The notes beneath the pieces were generated by a model. That model made no database searches and was not told the DNA's origin. It saw only the letters and a list, made by a program, of their open reading frames with translations. A stretch of DNA of 64,000 bases from Burkholderiaceae bacterium (GTDB taxonomy: Bacteria > Pseudomonadota > Gammaproteobacteria > Burkholderiales > Burkholderiaceae_C): assembly GCA_024235915.1 (NCBI GenBank), contig JACKLO010000007.1:571478-635477 (forward strand). The letters run 5' to 3'. A program made the translations under genes and the position numbers. Below are positions 25,315-35,198 of the stretch, one piece after another (position 1 is the stretch's first letter; each line of letters opens with the position of its first letter).

Positions 25315-26081
25315 CGGAAACCGTCCTTCCAGCGACGCAGGGCGGCAAAGACGGCCGGGCCGCTGTCGTCGGCCGCACCATGGGCGCGGGCGGCGGCCAC
25401 CACGCCAGGCTCGGCGCAGCGCAGGAACGGGTTGATGGCGCGTTCGGTGACCAGTTGGGATGGCAGCGTCGGCCGTCCATCGGCCCGGGCTGCCTCGCAC
25501 CAGGCCTGGTGGGACTGGCGGGCCATGTTGTCGGGTTCCACGGCAGCGGCAAAGCGCAGGTTCGACAGCGTGTACTCGTGTGTGCAGCAGACCTGGGTGT
25601 CGCCGGACAAAGCCGACAGGCGCTGCAGCGAGTGATGGAACTGCGCCGGCGTGCCTTCGAACATGCGGCCGCAGCCGGCCGAGAACAACGTGTCACCGCA
25701 GAACAGCAGCGGCGATTCGGCGGCGCCGCGTTCGGCGTAGGCGATGTGGCCGGCCGTGTGGCCCGGCACCTCGATCACCTCGAAGCTGCGACCCAGCACC
25801 ACGAGGGTGTCGCCATCGGCCAGTGGCTGGTTCGGCTCGGGCGTCGTTTCCCCTGCAGGAGCCCACACCGGTCCCTTCAAGTACGAGCGCAAGGCGTCCA
25901 CGCCGCCGACATGATCAGCGTGGTGGTGGGTCACTAGAATGCCGACCAGCGTGAGCGCGTGGGCCTGCAGCGCCGCGATCACCGGGCCTTCGTCGCCCGG
26001 ATCGACCACCACGGCCTCGTGGCCGTCGTGCAGCATCCAGATGTAGTTGTCGTCGAACGCCGGCAGCGGAAGCAGGGTCAT
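25311..26081 (-). CDS. gloB: Hydroxyacylglutathione hydrolase (glyoxalase II)
   Basis: Hydrolyses S-lactoylglutathione to lactate and glutathione in methylglyoxal detoxification. It begins with FDDNYIWML. The binuclear zinc motif is THHHADHVGG, with further ligands at PGHTAGHIAY and in LFCGDTLFSAGCGRMFEG, and substrate-binding THEYTLSNLRFA near the C-terminus. At 256 residues it is normal length. Its ATG (26081-26079) overlaps the divergent methyltransferase ATG at 26080. Confidence 0.96.
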   Translation of the reverse strand: MTLLPLPAFDDNYIWMLHDGHEAVVVDPGDEGPVIAALQAHALTLVGILVTHHHADHVGGVDALRSYLKGPVWAPAGETTPEPNQPLADGDTLVVLGRSFEVIEVPGHTAGHIAYAERGAAESPLLFCGDTLFSAGCGRMFEGTPAQFHHSLQRLSALSGDTQVCCTHEYTLSNLRFAAAVEPDNMARQSHQAWCEAARADGRPTLPSQLVTERAINPFLRCAEPGVVAAARAHGAADDSGPAVFAALRRWKDGFR

Positions 26082-26922
26082 GTCGCAGTTGATGACGCGC
26101 GAAGCGCAGATTGTAGAGTTGGGCGCGTGGCTGCAAAGCCCGCCCGGCCGCTATCTGCTGGCCTGGGAGCAGGACAGGCTGGACCGCGACGTGGCCGACG
26201 CGTTCGGCTTCCACGCGCTGCAGTTGGGCATGCCGGAACTCGACGGCCTGCGTGCCAACCGCATGCCGCACCGCTGGGTGGCCAGCGACGTGCTGTCGAC
26301 ACCCGAGCCCCTGCCGACGCCAGCACCGGCGGATGGCATCTCCACCACCCAGCTCGAAGGCGATCGGGTGCACCTGCGCAGCGAGTTCGACGCACTGCCG
26401 TTTCCAGCGGGCAGCCTGGACCTGGTGGTCCTGCCGCACAGCCTGGAGCTGGCCCGCGACCCGCACCTGACGCTGCGCGAGGTCGAACGTGTGCTGATGC
26501 CCGAGGGTCGGCTCTTGATCACCGGCTTCAACCCGGCCAGCCTGTGGGGCCTGCGCCAGCGGGTGGCCCGCCTGCGTGGGGCGCACGACCTGTTCATGCC
26601 GCGGGCGGGTGACTTCATCGGCTACTGGCGGCTGCGCGACTGGCTGCGCCTGCTGGGCTTCGAGGTCGAGGTGGGCCGCTTCGGCTGCTGGCGGCCGCCC
26701 TGCGAAAGCGAGCGCTGGTTGCAGCGCTACGCGTGGATGGACCCGATCGGCGACCGCTGGTGGCCGGTGCTGGGGGCGGTCTACTACCTGCATGCCGTCA
26801 AGCGCGTGCGCGGCATGCGCCTGGTGGGCCTGGCCAAGCGCGATGTGCGCACCAGCCGTGCCACCCAGACCGCCGTGGCCCGGCGTCAGCCAGTTGTGGC
26901 GGCAGAGAAGACCGAAGCGTGA
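26080..26922 (+). CDS. SAM-dependent methyltransferase
   Basis: About 280 residues with a class I methyltransferase-like core (LDLVVLPHSLELARDPHLTLREVERVL, then LLITGFNPASLWGLRQ, typical of the Methyltransf_11 group). The glycine-rich SAM motif I is not well preserved. The N-terminal PPGRYLLAWEQ is characteristic of a conserved proteobacterial family encoded divergently from gloB and before rnhA. The substrate is unknown. The start could be ATG 26080 or 26092. Confidence 0.8.
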   Translation: MSQLMTREAQIVELGAWLQSPPGRYLLAWEQDRLDRDVADAFGFHALQLGMPELDGLRANRMPHRWVASDVLSTPEPLPTPAPADGISTTQLEGDRVHLRSEFDALPFPAGSLDLVVLPHSLELARDPHLTLREVERVLMPEGRLLITGFNPASLWGLRQRVARLRGAHDLFMPRAGDFIGYWRLRDWLRLLGFEVEVGRFGCWRPPCESERWLQRYAWMDPIGDRWWPVLGAVYYLHAVKRVRGMRLVGLAKRDVRTSRATQTAVARRQPVVAAEKTEA

Positions 26923-26940
26923 ATGAAAGCAGAACAAACA

Positions 26941-27381
26941 ATGAGCGAGATCGAGATCTGGACCGACGGCGCCTGCAAGGGCAACCCGGGGCCGGGGGGG
27001 TGGGGCGCCTGGCTGAGGTCCGGCCCGCATGAGCGGGAGCTCTGGGGCGGTGAGGCCCTGACCACCAACAACCGCATGGAACTCATCGCGGTGATCGAGG
27101 CACTGTCCGCCCTCAAGCAGCCCAGCCGCGTGACGCTGCACACCGACAGCGCCTACGTGAAGAACGGCATCACCACGTGGATCCATGGCTGGAAGGCCAA
27201 GGGCTGGATGACGGCCGACCGCAAGCCGGTGAAGAACCAGGACCTGTGGCAGCGGCTGGATGCGCTGCGCGGGCAGCACAAGGTGGACTGGCGCTGGGTC
27301 AAGGGCCATGCAGGCGACCCGGGCAACGAGCGCGCCGACGCGTTGGCCAACCGGGGCGTGGCCTCGGCCGGTTCCCGCTGA
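26941..27381 (+). CDS. rnhA: Ribonuclease HI
   Basis: Degrades the RNA strand of RNA-DNA hybrids. The catalytic acids are all present: D in WTDGACKGNPGPGG, E in NNRMELIAVIEAL, D in LHTDSAYVKNGI and D in AGDPGNERADALA. It has 146 residues from the ATG at 26941; an in-frame ATG at 26923 adds MKAEQT. It follows the methyltransferase gene directly. Confidence 0.97.
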   Translation: MSEIEIWTDGACKGNPGPGGWGAWLRSGPHERELWGGEALTTNNRMELIAVIEALSALKQPSRVTLHTDSAYVKNGITTWIHGWKAKGWMTADRKPVKNQDLWQRLDALRGQHKVDWRWVKGHAGDPGNERADALANRGVASAGSR

Positions 27382-27454
27382 CACCCGGCCAAGCCCCGAC
27401 GCCGGCGTGCCGCCGGCCGAACGGCTACATTGGTGGATTGCCCAGGATCTGCCG

Positions 27455-28702
27455 ATGAACAAGAGCTTGAAGACCGGTATGGCCGTGGTCGCGTTGGCCG
27501 GGGCCGGCGTGCTGGCGTGGTGGGTGCAACGCCCGGCACCGATGGCCGCGGGCGGCATGGCGGGTGCGCCGGGATCTGGCGCTCCGACAGCGCGGGCACC
27601 GGGCGGCACGCCCGGGTCGGGCATGCCGGGCATGCGCGGCGGGCCGGCCGGGGTCGAGGTGGGCCGCGTCGAAGCGCTGCGCATCGTGGATGCGGCCGAA
27701 GCCGTGGGCACGCTGCAGTCCCGTCAGGCGGTCACCTTGCGGCCGGAGGTCAGCGGCCGGGTGGCGGCGCTTGGGTTTGCCGACGGCGCCCGTGTGCGTC
27801 GCGGCCAGCTCATCGTGCAGCTCGACGACACCCTGCAGCGGGCCCAACTGCAGCAGGCCGAGGCCCAGGCCGCGATCGCCCGCACCCAGGTGGCACGCAA
27901 CCGGGAACTCGTGGGGCAGGGCTTCGTCAGCCAGAGCGCGGTCGACCAGAGCCAGGCGGCGCTGGACGTGGCCCTGGCCCAGGTGGCCCTGGCCCAGGCG
28001 CAACTGGCCCGTCTTCGCGTGCTGGCTCCCTTCGACGGCCAGGCCGGCATCCGGCAGGTCAACGTCGGCGACTACGTCAAGGACGGTGCCGACCTGGTGA
28101 CGCTGGTGGATGCCAGCCAGGTCTGGGTGGACTACCGCCTGCCGGAACGCTACGCCGCCCGCGTGCGTCCGGGCCAGACGGTGGATGTGGCGCTCGACGC
28201 GCTGCCGGACCGCCGTTTCACCGCCCGCGTGGAGGCCGTGGAGGCGCGCGTGGAGGCCGACGGCCGCGCGCTGCTGGTGCGCGCCCGGCTGGACAACCGC
28301 GACGGCCTGCTGACGCCGGGCCTGTTCGCGCGTGCCCGCACCGAGTTCGGCGTGCGCGAGCGAGCACTGGTGGTGCCCGAGGAGGCGCTGGTGCCCGAAG
28401 GGGGCAAGCAGTACATCCTGCGCGTGGTCGACGGTGAACAGGGGCCGATGGCCGAGCGGCTGGAGGCGAAGCTCGGCATGCGTGTGCCCGGCAAGGTGGA
28501 AGTGCTGGAAGGGCTGGCCGCAGGCGACCGCGTCGTCACCGCCGGTCAAGCCCGGCTGATGCGCGGCAAGGGCGAGCGCCAGCCGGTGCGCATTGTCGAG
28601 GTGGGTGGCGCCGCCGGCAGCGGCGCGCCAGGCGGTGCGGCCAAGGGCGGCCCGACGGCGGCGCCGGCGCGCCCGGCCAGCGGCGCACGTCCCGCGCCTT
28701 GA
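27455..28702 (+). CDS. RND efflux system periplasmic adaptor (membrane fusion protein)
   Basis: 415 residues. An N-terminal membrane anchor (AVVALAGAGVLAWWV) is followed by a Gly/Pro/Ala-rich linker and then the HlyD/AcrA-type barrel-sandwich: EVSGRVAALGFADGARVRRG, an alpha-hairpin coiled coil (AQLQQAEAQAAIARTQVARN) and LAPFDGQAGIRQVNVGDYV. It couples the inner-membrane pump to an outer-membrane channel. No channel gene is adjacent, so a shared TolC-like protein is presumed. The ATG at 27455 places the anchor at the N-terminus. Confidence 0.92.
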   Translation: MNKSLKTGMAVVALAGAGVLAWWVQRPAPMAAGGMAGAPGSGAPTARAPGGTPGSGMPGMRGGPAGVEVGRVEALRIVDAAEAVGTLQSRQAVTLRPEVSGRVAALGFADGARVRRGQLIVQLDDTLQRAQLQQAEAQAAIARTQVARNRELVGQGFVSQSAVDQSQAALDVALAQVALAQAQLARLRVLAPFDGQAGIRQVNVGDYVKDGADLVTLVDASQVWVDYRLPERYAARVRPGQTVDVALDALPDRRFTARVEAVEARVEADGRALLVRARLDNRDGLLTPGLFARARTEFGVRERALVVPEEALVPEGGKQYILRVVDGEQGPMAERLEAKLGMRVPGKVEVLEGLAAGDRVVTAGQARLMRGKGERQPVRIVEVGGAAGSGAPGGAAKGGPTAAPARPASGARPAP

Positions 28703-28727
28703 AACCGCTGCACACGGGAGCCCCGAA

Positions 28728-31700
28728 ATGAGACTGTCGGAAACCTCGGTGCGCCGGCCGGTGTTGGCCAGCGTGATGTCGCTGCTGGTGCTGCTGGTGG
28801 GGTTGGTCTCGTTCCAGCAGCTCAGCGTGCGCGAGTACCCGCGCATCGACGAGCCGCTGGTCAATGTCTCCACGCGCCTGCAGGGTGCGTCGTCGGAGGT
28901 CATCGAGTCGCAGGTGACCAAGCCGCTGGAGGATTCCATCGCCGGCATCGACGGCGTGGACATCCTGACCTCCATCTCGCGCACCGAGCAGAGCCAGATC
29001 ACGGTGCGCTTCAAGCTCAGCAAGGACCCGGACACCGCCGCCGCCGAGGTGCGCGACCGCGTCTCACGCGTGCGCGGCCGTCTGCCCGACGCGGTCGATG
29101 AGCCTGTGATCGCCAAGGTGGAGGCCGACGCCACGCCGGTGATGTGGCTGGCCTACGTGAGCGAGACCATCGACCCGCTGGAGCTCACCGACATCATCAA
29201 CCGCGTCGTCAAGCCGCGCCTGCAGACCGTGCCCGGCGTGGCCGACGTGCAGGTGGGCGGCGCCCGTCAGCGGGCCATGCGCATCTGGGTCGACCCGGAC
29301 AAGTTGGCCGCCTACCGCCTGACGGTGCAGGACGTCGAGGACGCGCTGCGCCGGCAGAACCTGGAGGTGCCGGCCGGCCGCATCGAGAGCCAGCAGCGTG
29401 AGTTCAGTGTCACGGCACGCACCGATCTGAACACGGTGGCGCAGTTCGAGCAGGTGGCGCTGCGCACCGTCAACGGCTACACCGTGCGCCTGCGTGACGT
29501 GGCGCGGGTGGCTGAAGAGGCGTCGAGCGTGCGTTCCCGCGTGCGCCTGAACGGCGTGCCGTCGATGAGCACCGGCATCATCCGCAACGCCACCGCCAAT
29601 CCGCTGGAGGTGGCCGACGGCGTGCGCAAGGTGCTGCCGCTGATCCAGCGCGACCTGCCGCCGTCGGTGACGGTGGTGATGGCCAACGACCTGTCGGTGT
29701 TCATCGACCGGTCCATCAAGGCCGTCTACACCACGGTGGCCGAAGCCGTGGTGCTGGTGGCGCTGGTGGTCTTCGTGTTCTTGCGCACGCTGCGCGCGTC
29801 GGTGATCCCGCTGGTGACCATTCCGGTCAGCCTGGTGGGCGCCTTTGCGCTCATCGCCGCGTTCGGCTTCACCGTCAACACGCTGACCCTGCTGGCCCTG
29901 GTGCTGGCCATCGGCCTGGTGGTGGACGACGCCATCGTGGTCCTGGAGAACATCTACCGCCACGTCGAGGAAGGGCTCACGCCGTTCCAGGCCGCGCTGA
30001 AGGGCATCCGCGAGATCAGCTTCGCCGTGGTGGCGATGACGCTGACGCTGGCGGCGGTGTTCGCGCCGCTGGCCTTCACGCCGGGGCGCACCGGGCGGCT
30101 GTTCAGCGAGTTTGCGTTGACGCTGGCCGGCGCGGTGCTGGTGTCGGGCTTCGTGGCGCTGACGCTCACGCCCATGATGTGCAGCAAGCTGCTGCGCCAC
30201 AACCCGAAACCCGGCGCTTTCGACCGCGGCATGGAGCGCCTGCTTGACGGCCTGGGCCATGGCTACGAACGGGTGCTGAGGGCGTCGCTGCGCCTGCGCT
30301 GGATTGCGCTGGGCATCATGCTGGCGGCGGCGGGTGGCAGCTGGTGGCTGTTCAGCATCGCCAAGAGCGAACTGGCCCCCTACGAGGACCGTGGCGTCGT
30401 CGCGATGCCGGTGCGCGCGCCCGACGGCGCCACGCTGGACTACACGGCCCGCTACCTGGATGCCATCGAGGACATCACCAGCCAGTACGGGGAGTTCGAC
30501 CGCCGCTTCACCTTCGTCGGCGGCGGCGGCGTCTCCAGTGCCTTCGGCGTGCTGCGCACCGTGGACTGGGCCGAGCGCGACCGCAGCACCCGCGAACTGG
30601 CGCAGCAACTGCTGCCCAAGCTCACGGCGCTGCCGGGGGTCAGCGTCTTCCCGTCGACCCCGCCCAGCCTGGGGCAGAGCTTCCGCTCGGTGCCGGTCAA
30701 CGTGGTGCTAGTGGCCAACGACAGCTACGAGGCGATGGCCGCCAACGCCCAGCGCATGCTGGCCGAGATGCGCAGCAACCCCGGGCTGGTGCAGCCCGAC
30801 ATCGACCTGCAGCTCAACAAGCCCGAGATCTTCATGGACGTCGACCGCGCCCGCGCCGCCGATCTTGGCGTTTCGGTGGACACCGTGGCGCGCACGGTGG
30901 AAACCATGCTCGGGGGCCGTGTCGTCACGCGCTACAAGCGGGACGCCGACCAGTTCGACGTGCTGGTGCAGACCGATGCACGCGAACGCACCCGGCCGGA
31001 GGACATCGAACGCCTGTTCGTGCGTGGGCGCGGCGACGTGATGGTGCCCCTGTCGCAGCTGGTGAAGGTGCGCGAGGCGGTGAGCCCGCGCGAGCTGAAC
31101 CACTTCAACCAGCGGCGCTCCGTCACCATCACCGCCAACCTGGCGCCCACCTACGCGCTCAGCGATGCGTTGGCCTACATGGACGACCTGGCCGCACGTG
31201 TGCTCCCGCCCGGCTATGCCACCGAACTCAACGGTGTCAGCCGCGAGTACCGCGACTCTTCCGGCTCGCTGGGCCTGGTCTTCGTGCTGGCGCTGATGTT
31301 CATCTACCTGGTGCTGGCGGCACAGTTCGAGAGCTTCATCGACCCGTTCACCATCCTGCTGGCGGTGCCGCTGTCGATGGTCGGGGCGTTGGGTGCCATG
31401 CACCTCACCGGCGGCACGCTGAACGTGTATTCGCAGATCGGCCTGATCACGCTGATCGGCCTGATCTCCAAGCACGGCATCCTGATCGTCGAATTCAGCA
31501 ACCAGTTGCGCCAGCAGGGCCTGGCGCTGACCGAGGCGGTGGTGAAGGCCTCGGGCATGCGCCTGCGGCCCATCCTGATGACCACCGGCGCGATGGTGCT
31601 GGGGGCGCTGCCGCTGGCGCTGTCCACCGGCGCGGGCGCGGAGAGCCGCCAGCAGATTGGCTGGGTCATCGTCGGCGGCATGAGCGTGGGCACGCTGCTG

Positions 31701-31805
31701 ACGATCTTCGTCGTGCCAGCGGTCTACACGCTGCTCGCACGCAGAGGCATCCCGGGTGAGATCACGACGCCGGAGGAACACGCGGCACACGCTGGCGCGG
31801 CCTGA
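28728..31805 (+). CDS. RND efflux transporter, inner-membrane pump
   Basis: 1025-residue proton-driven AcrB/MexB-type exporter. It starts MRLSETSVRRPVLASVMSLL. The porter-domain and transmembrane hallmarks are in order: RVRGRLPDAVDEPVIAKVEA, then LALVLAIGLVVDDAIVVLEN with the paired aspartates of TM4. These are followed by FIYLVLAAQFESFIDPFTIL and LISKHGILIVEFSNQLRQQG. It forms an operon with the adaptor 25 nt upstream. The substrate cannot be inferred. Confidence 0.95.
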   Translation: MRLSETSVRRPVLASVMSLLVLLVGLVSFQQLSVREYPRIDEPLVNVSTRLQGASSEVIESQVTKPLEDSIAGIDGVDILTSISRTEQSQITVRFKLSKDPDTAAAEVRDRVSRVRGRLPDAVDEPVIAKVEADATPVMWLAYVSETIDPLELTDIINRVVKPRLQTVPGVADVQVGGARQRAMRIWVDPDKLAAYRLTVQDVEDALRRQNLEVPAGRIESQQREFSVTARTDLNTVAQFEQVALRTVNGYTVRLRDVARVAEEASSVRSRVRLNGVPSMSTGIIRNATANPLEVADGVRKVLPLIQRDLPPSVTVVMANDLSVFIDRSIKAVYTTVAEAVVLVALVVFVFLRTLRASVIPLVTIPVSLVGAFALIAAFGFTVNTLTLLALVLAIGLVVDDAIVVLENIYRHVEEGLTPFQAALKGIREISFAVVAMTLTLAAVFAPLAFTPGRTGRLFSEFALTLAGAVLVSGFVALTLTPMMCSKLLRHNPKPGAFDRGMERLLDGLGHGYERVLRASLRLRWIALGIMLAAAGGSWWLFSIAKSELAPYEDRGVVAMPVRAPDGATLDYTARYLDAIEDITSQYGEFDRRFTFVGGGGVSSAFGVLRTVDWAERDRSTRELAQQLLPKLTALPGVSVFPSTPPSLGQSFRSVPVNVVLVANDSYEAMAANAQRMLAEMRSNPGLVQPDIDLQLNKPEIFMDVDRARAADLGVSVDTVARTVETMLGGRVVTRYKRDADQFDVLVQTDARERTRPEDIERLFVRGRGDVMVPLSQLVKVREAVSPRELNHFNQRRSVTITANLAPTYALSDALAYMDDLAARVLPPGYATELNGVSREYRDSSGSLGLVFVLALMFIYLVLAAQFESFIDPFTILLAVPLSMVGALGAMHLTGGTLNVYSQIGLITLIGLISKHGILIVEFSNQLRQQGLALTEAVVKASGMRLRPILMTTGAMVLGALPLALSTGAGAESRQQIGWVIVGGMSVGTLLTIFVVPAVYTLLARRGIPGEITTPEEHAAHAGAA

Positions 31806-31820
31806 GTCGCGCCAGCGGGC

Positions 31821-32750
31821 TCATCCGCCAGGGTCTGCAAACGCCTCGGCGATGAAGTCGACGAAGGCCCGCACGCGGGCCGTGGCGTGCAGGCGCTGCG
31901 GAACCACGGCGTAGATGTCGGCCTCCGGCGTTGACCAGCCTGACAGCACCGGCAACAGCCGGCCGCTGCGCAGATACGGCGCCAGGTCCCACTCGGCGCG
32001 CATGACGATGCCGTGTCCGTCCAGGGCCCAGGCGACGGCGATCTCACCATCGTTGGTGCTCAGCGAGCCGGGGATCTTCACCGTCTCGCTGCGTCGGCGC
32101 GCGCCGCGGCCGTTGCTCAGACGCCAGGTGCCATAGGCCTCGTCGCCCTGGCGGATGCCGATGCAGCGGTGGCGCCGCAGGTCTTGCGGCGTTCGGGGCT
32201 CACCATGGCGTTGCAGGTAGGCCGGGGCCGCGCACAGCAGGCGGCGGTTGGCCGCCAGCCGGTGCGCGATGACGCGGCTGTCCGGCGGTTCACCGAACCG
32301 GATGCAGACGTCGAACGCATCGTCGGTCAGCGGCGGCGGGTTCACCGACAGTTGCAGCTGCACTTCGACGTCCGGGCACTGTTGGACAAATCGCGACACC
32401 ACGGGTGCCACCTGACGGCGCCCGAAGCCCAGGGTGGCATTCACGCGCAGCAGACCGCGCGGCGCCTGACGGCCCTGCGCCAGACGCTCCCCGATCGCCT
32501 CCACCTCGGCCAGGATGTGCCGAGCCTGATCGACCACGGATTCACCATCGGGTGTCAGACCCAGCCTGCGGGTGCTACGGCTGAACAGCGGCACGCCGCA
32601 GCGTCGTTCAATGCCGGCCAGCCGCTTGCTGGCCGCGGCCTTTGAAACGCCAAGTTCGCGCGCGGCGGCGCTCAGGCTGGGGCTGGCCGCCAGCGCCACC
32701 AGGAAGCCCAGATCGGCCGGTTGAATGGGAGCAGGGTGGGTCGTGCTCAT
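31821..32750 (-). CDS. LysR-family transcriptional regulator
   Basis: 309 residues with the N-terminal winged helix (LGFLVALAASPSLSAAARELG, AASKRLAGIERRCGVPLFSR) and a LysR substrate-binding domain. It is divergent from the tartrate/D-malate dehydrogenase gene, the same arrangement as dmlR-dmlA in E. coli, so it likely activates that gene in response to tartrate or malate. The shared gap (32751-32847) holds GATTCAC and GATTCAT, which could be part of its binding site. Confidence 0.9.
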   Translation of the reverse strand: MSTTHPAPIQPADLGFLVALAASPSLSAAARELGVSKAAASKRLAGIERRCGVPLFSRSTRRLGLTPDGESVVDQARHILAEVEAIGERLAQGRQAPRGLLRVNATLGFGRRQVAPVVSRFVQQCPDVEVQLQLSVNPPPLTDDAFDVCIRFGEPPDSRVIAHRLAANRRLLCAAPAYLQRHGEPRTPQDLRRHRCIGIRQGDEAYGTWRLSNGRGARRRSETVKIPGSLSTNDGEIAVAWALDGHGIVMRAEWDLAPYLRSGRLLPVLSGWSTPEADIYAVVPQRLHATARVRAFVDFIAEAFADPGG

Positions 32751-32847
32751 CGTTCACTCTGAGTTGACGATGGATTCACTTTAGCCCCGATTCATCACCG
32801 TGGTGCACACCTACATTGCGGCTCACTTTCCACCCCCCGAGGCGCAC

Positions 32848-33924
32848 ATGAAGACGTATCGCATTGCCACCATCCCCGGCGACGGCATCGGCCAGGAGGT
32901 CGTCCCGGCCGGTCGAGAGGTGCTGCAGGCCCTGGCGGGCGGCGGTGCCGGCTTCAACTTCGAGTTCAGCGACTTCGGCTGGGGCGGCGACTGGTACCGC
33001 GCACACGGCGAGATGATGCCGGCCGACGGTCTGCAGGCTCTGAAGGGCATGGACGCGATCCTGTTCGGCTCCGCCGGCGACCCGCAGATCCCGGACCACA
33101 TCACGCTCTGGGGCCTGCGCCTGAAGATCTGCCAGGGCTTCGACCAGTACGCCAACGTGCGGCCGACGCGCATCCTGCCTGGCATCGACGCACCGCTGAA
33201 GCGTTGTGCCCCGGCTGACCTGGACTGGGTGATCGTGCGCGAGAACAGTGAGGGCGAGTACGCCGGTGTCGGCGGGCGAGCCCACCAGGGGCATCCCATC
33301 GAGGTCGCCACCGACGTCAGCATCATGACCCGCGCCGGTGTCGAGCGCATCATCCGTTTCGCCTTCCGCCTCGCGCAGGGCAGGCCGCGCAAGCAGCTCA
33401 CCGTCGTGACCAAGAGCAATGCCCAGCGCCATGCGATGGTGATGTGGGACGAGGTCGCGGCGCAGGTGGCCGCCGAGTTCCCCGACGTTCGATGTGACAA
33501 GGAACTGGTCGATGCGATGACCGCTCGCATGGTCAACCGTCCGGCCAGCATCGACACCGTGGTGGCCACCAACCTGCATGCCGACATCCTGAGCGACCTG
33601 GCCGCTGCGCTGGCCGGCAGCCTGGGCATCGCACCGACCGCGAACCTGGACCCGGAGCGCCGCTACCCCAGCATGTTCGAGCCGATCCACGGTTCGGCCT
33701 TCGACATCATGGGCCAGGGCCTGGCCAATCCCGTCGGCACCTTCTGGAGCTGCGTGATGCTGCTCGAGCACCTGGGCGAGACGGCAGCCGCGGCCCGGCT
33801 GATGCGCGCCATCGAGGCCGTCACCGCGACGCCGGAACTGCACACGCGTGACCTCGGCGGGCGAGCCACCACGGCGCAGGTGACACAGGCCGTGTGCCGA
33901 CACCTTGCGGCAGACCTGCGCTGA
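32848..33924 (+). CDS. Tartrate dehydrogenase / D-malate dehydrogenase (decarboxylating)
   Basis: Isocitrate/isopropylmalate dehydrogenase family enzyme of 358 residues. The N-terminus RIATIPGDGIGQEVVPAG is the family hallmark. The substrate loop VIVRENSEGEYAGVGGR, the catalytic lysine region VVTKSNAQRHAMVMW, metal-binding acids in VVATNLHADILSDL and the adenine-site FEPIHGSAFDIMGQ are present. Family members oxidise D-malate or tartrate with NAD and Mn. The in-frame GTG at 32800 is less likely than ATG 32848. Confidence 0.9.
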   Translation: MKTYRIATIPGDGIGQEVVPAGREVLQALAGGGAGFNFEFSDFGWGGDWYRAHGEMMPADGLQALKGMDAILFGSAGDPQIPDHITLWGLRLKICQGFDQYANVRPTRILPGIDAPLKRCAPADLDWVIVRENSEGEYAGVGGRAHQGHPIEVATDVSIMTRAGVERIIRFAFRLAQGRPRKQLTVVTKSNAQRHAMVMWDEVAAQVAAEFPDVRCDKELVDAMTARMVNRPASIDTVVATNLHADILSDLAAALAGSLGIAPTANLDPERRYPSMFEPIHGSAFDIMGQGLANPVGTFWSCVMLLEHLGETAAAARLMRAIEAVTATPELHTRDLGGRATTAQVTQAVCRHLAADLR

Positions 33925-34051
33925 CCCGCGCGCACCGTCTCCTTCAAGCGCCCAGTGGCGGCCTGCTCAGCGGGCCTCGCCGGAGAAGACGACAAACCAT
34001 TGCGCTGCGGTGCGCACCGTGCCTCTGGGCGCTACCGGCGCTACCGGCGCT

Positions 34052-35176
34052 TCAGCCGCCGATGTAGTGCATCTCCACGCGGCGTTCGCCGGAACCCGCG
34101 TCGGCCGCCATGCTGCCGCGCAGTTCCGAATAGCGGTCGCCGCGCTGGCCCCAGATGTCGCCGATGACGGCCGCGATCTGTTCGTCCGCGGCACCGCTGC
34201 GCAGCAGGGCACGCAGGTCGTGGCCGCGGTGGGCGAACAGGCACAGGAACAGCTTGCCCTCGGTGGACAGGCGGGCGCGGTTGCAGTCGCGGCAGAAGGC
34301 CTGGGTGACGCTGGAGATGACGCCGATCTCGCCGCCACCATCGGCGTAGCGCCAGCGTTCGGCGGTCTCGCCAACCGTGTTGGGGTCCAGGGCTTCCAGC
34401 GGGAAGGCCTCACCCAGGCGCTGCACCACCTCGGCCGACGGCAGCACTTCGTCCATGCGCCAGCCGTTGGTGGCGCCGACGTCCATGAACTCGATGAAGC
34501 GCAGCACCACGCCCGGGCCGTAGCGGTCACGCACCAGGCGTGCCAGCGGCACGATCTCGTGGTCGTTCGTGCCCTTGCGGACCACCATGTTGACCTTGAT
34601 CGGTGCCAGGCCCACGCGTTGCGCGGCGTCGATGCCTGCCAGCACATCAGCCACCGGGAAATCGACGTCGTTCATCTGCCGGAAGATGGCGTCGTCCAGC
34701 GCGTCCAGGCTCACGGTCACGCGCTGCAGGCCGGCGTCCTTCAGCGCTTGCGCCTTGCGTGCCAGCAGCGAGCCATTGGTGGTGAGTGTGATGTCCAGCG
34801 GCGCGCCCTCGGGGGTGCGCAATTCGGCCAGCATCGCGATCAAGGTCTCCAGGCCCTTGCGCAGCAGCGGCTCGCCGCCGGTCAGGCGCAGCTTCTGCAC
34901 GCCGTGCGCCACGAACAGCCGCGCCAGGCGCGTGATCTCCTCGAAGCTCAGCAGCGAGGTCTGCGGCAGGAAGCGGTAGGTCTTGTCGAAGACCTCCTTG
35001 GGCATGCAGTAGCTGCAGCGGAAGTTGCAGCGGTCGGTGACCGAGATGCGCAGGTCGCGCAGCGGCCGGCCCAGCGTGTCGGTCAGCAGCCCCTGGGGCG
35101 CCGCGATGCGGTCCGGGATGCGTGGCACCTGCGCGGCCACGCGCGCGTCCACCAGCGGAATGATGTTCTCGCCCAT
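34052..35176 (-). CDS. moaA: GTP 3',8-cyclase (molybdenum cofactor synthesis A)
   Basis: Radical-SAM enzyme converting GTP to the cyclic precursor of molybdopterin. The first cluster motif is CNFRCSYCM, preceded by LRISVTDR. RLTGGEPLLRKGLE contacts SAM. The C-terminal cluster includes FCRDCNRARLSTEGKLFLC, and the chain ends in the conserved GG (MHYIGG). It has 375 residues from the ATG at 35176. The other pathway genes here (moeA, moaD, moaE) lie 12 kb away. A 9-nt direct repeat (CGCTACCGG twice) follows the stop. Confidence 0.96.
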   Translation of the reverse strand: MGENIIPLVDARVAAQVPRIPDRIAAPQGLLTDTLGRPLRDLRISVTDRCNFRCSYCMPKEVFDKTYRFLPQTSLLSFEEITRLARLFVAHGVQKLRLTGGEPLLRKGLETLIAMLAELRTPEGAPLDITLTTNGSLLARKAQALKDAGLQRVTVSLDALDDAIFRQMNDVDFPVADVLAGIDAAQRVGLAPIKVNMVVRKGTNDHEIVPLARLVRDRYGPGVVLRFIEFMDVGATNGWRMDEVLPSAEVVQRLGEAFPLEALDPNTVGETAERWRYADGGGEIGVISSVTQAFCRDCNRARLSTEGKLFLCLFAHRGHDLRALLRSGAADEQIAAVIGDIWGQRGDRYSELRGSMAADAGSGERRVEMHYIGG

Positions 35177-35198
35177 GCCCGGATTGTGCCCGGGCGGC

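Noticed and set aside
34028..34049. CGCTACCGG tandem duplicate after moaA as a regulatory repeat
   Set aside because: Only two 9-nt units immediately after the stop; could be chance slippage with no other sign of function.
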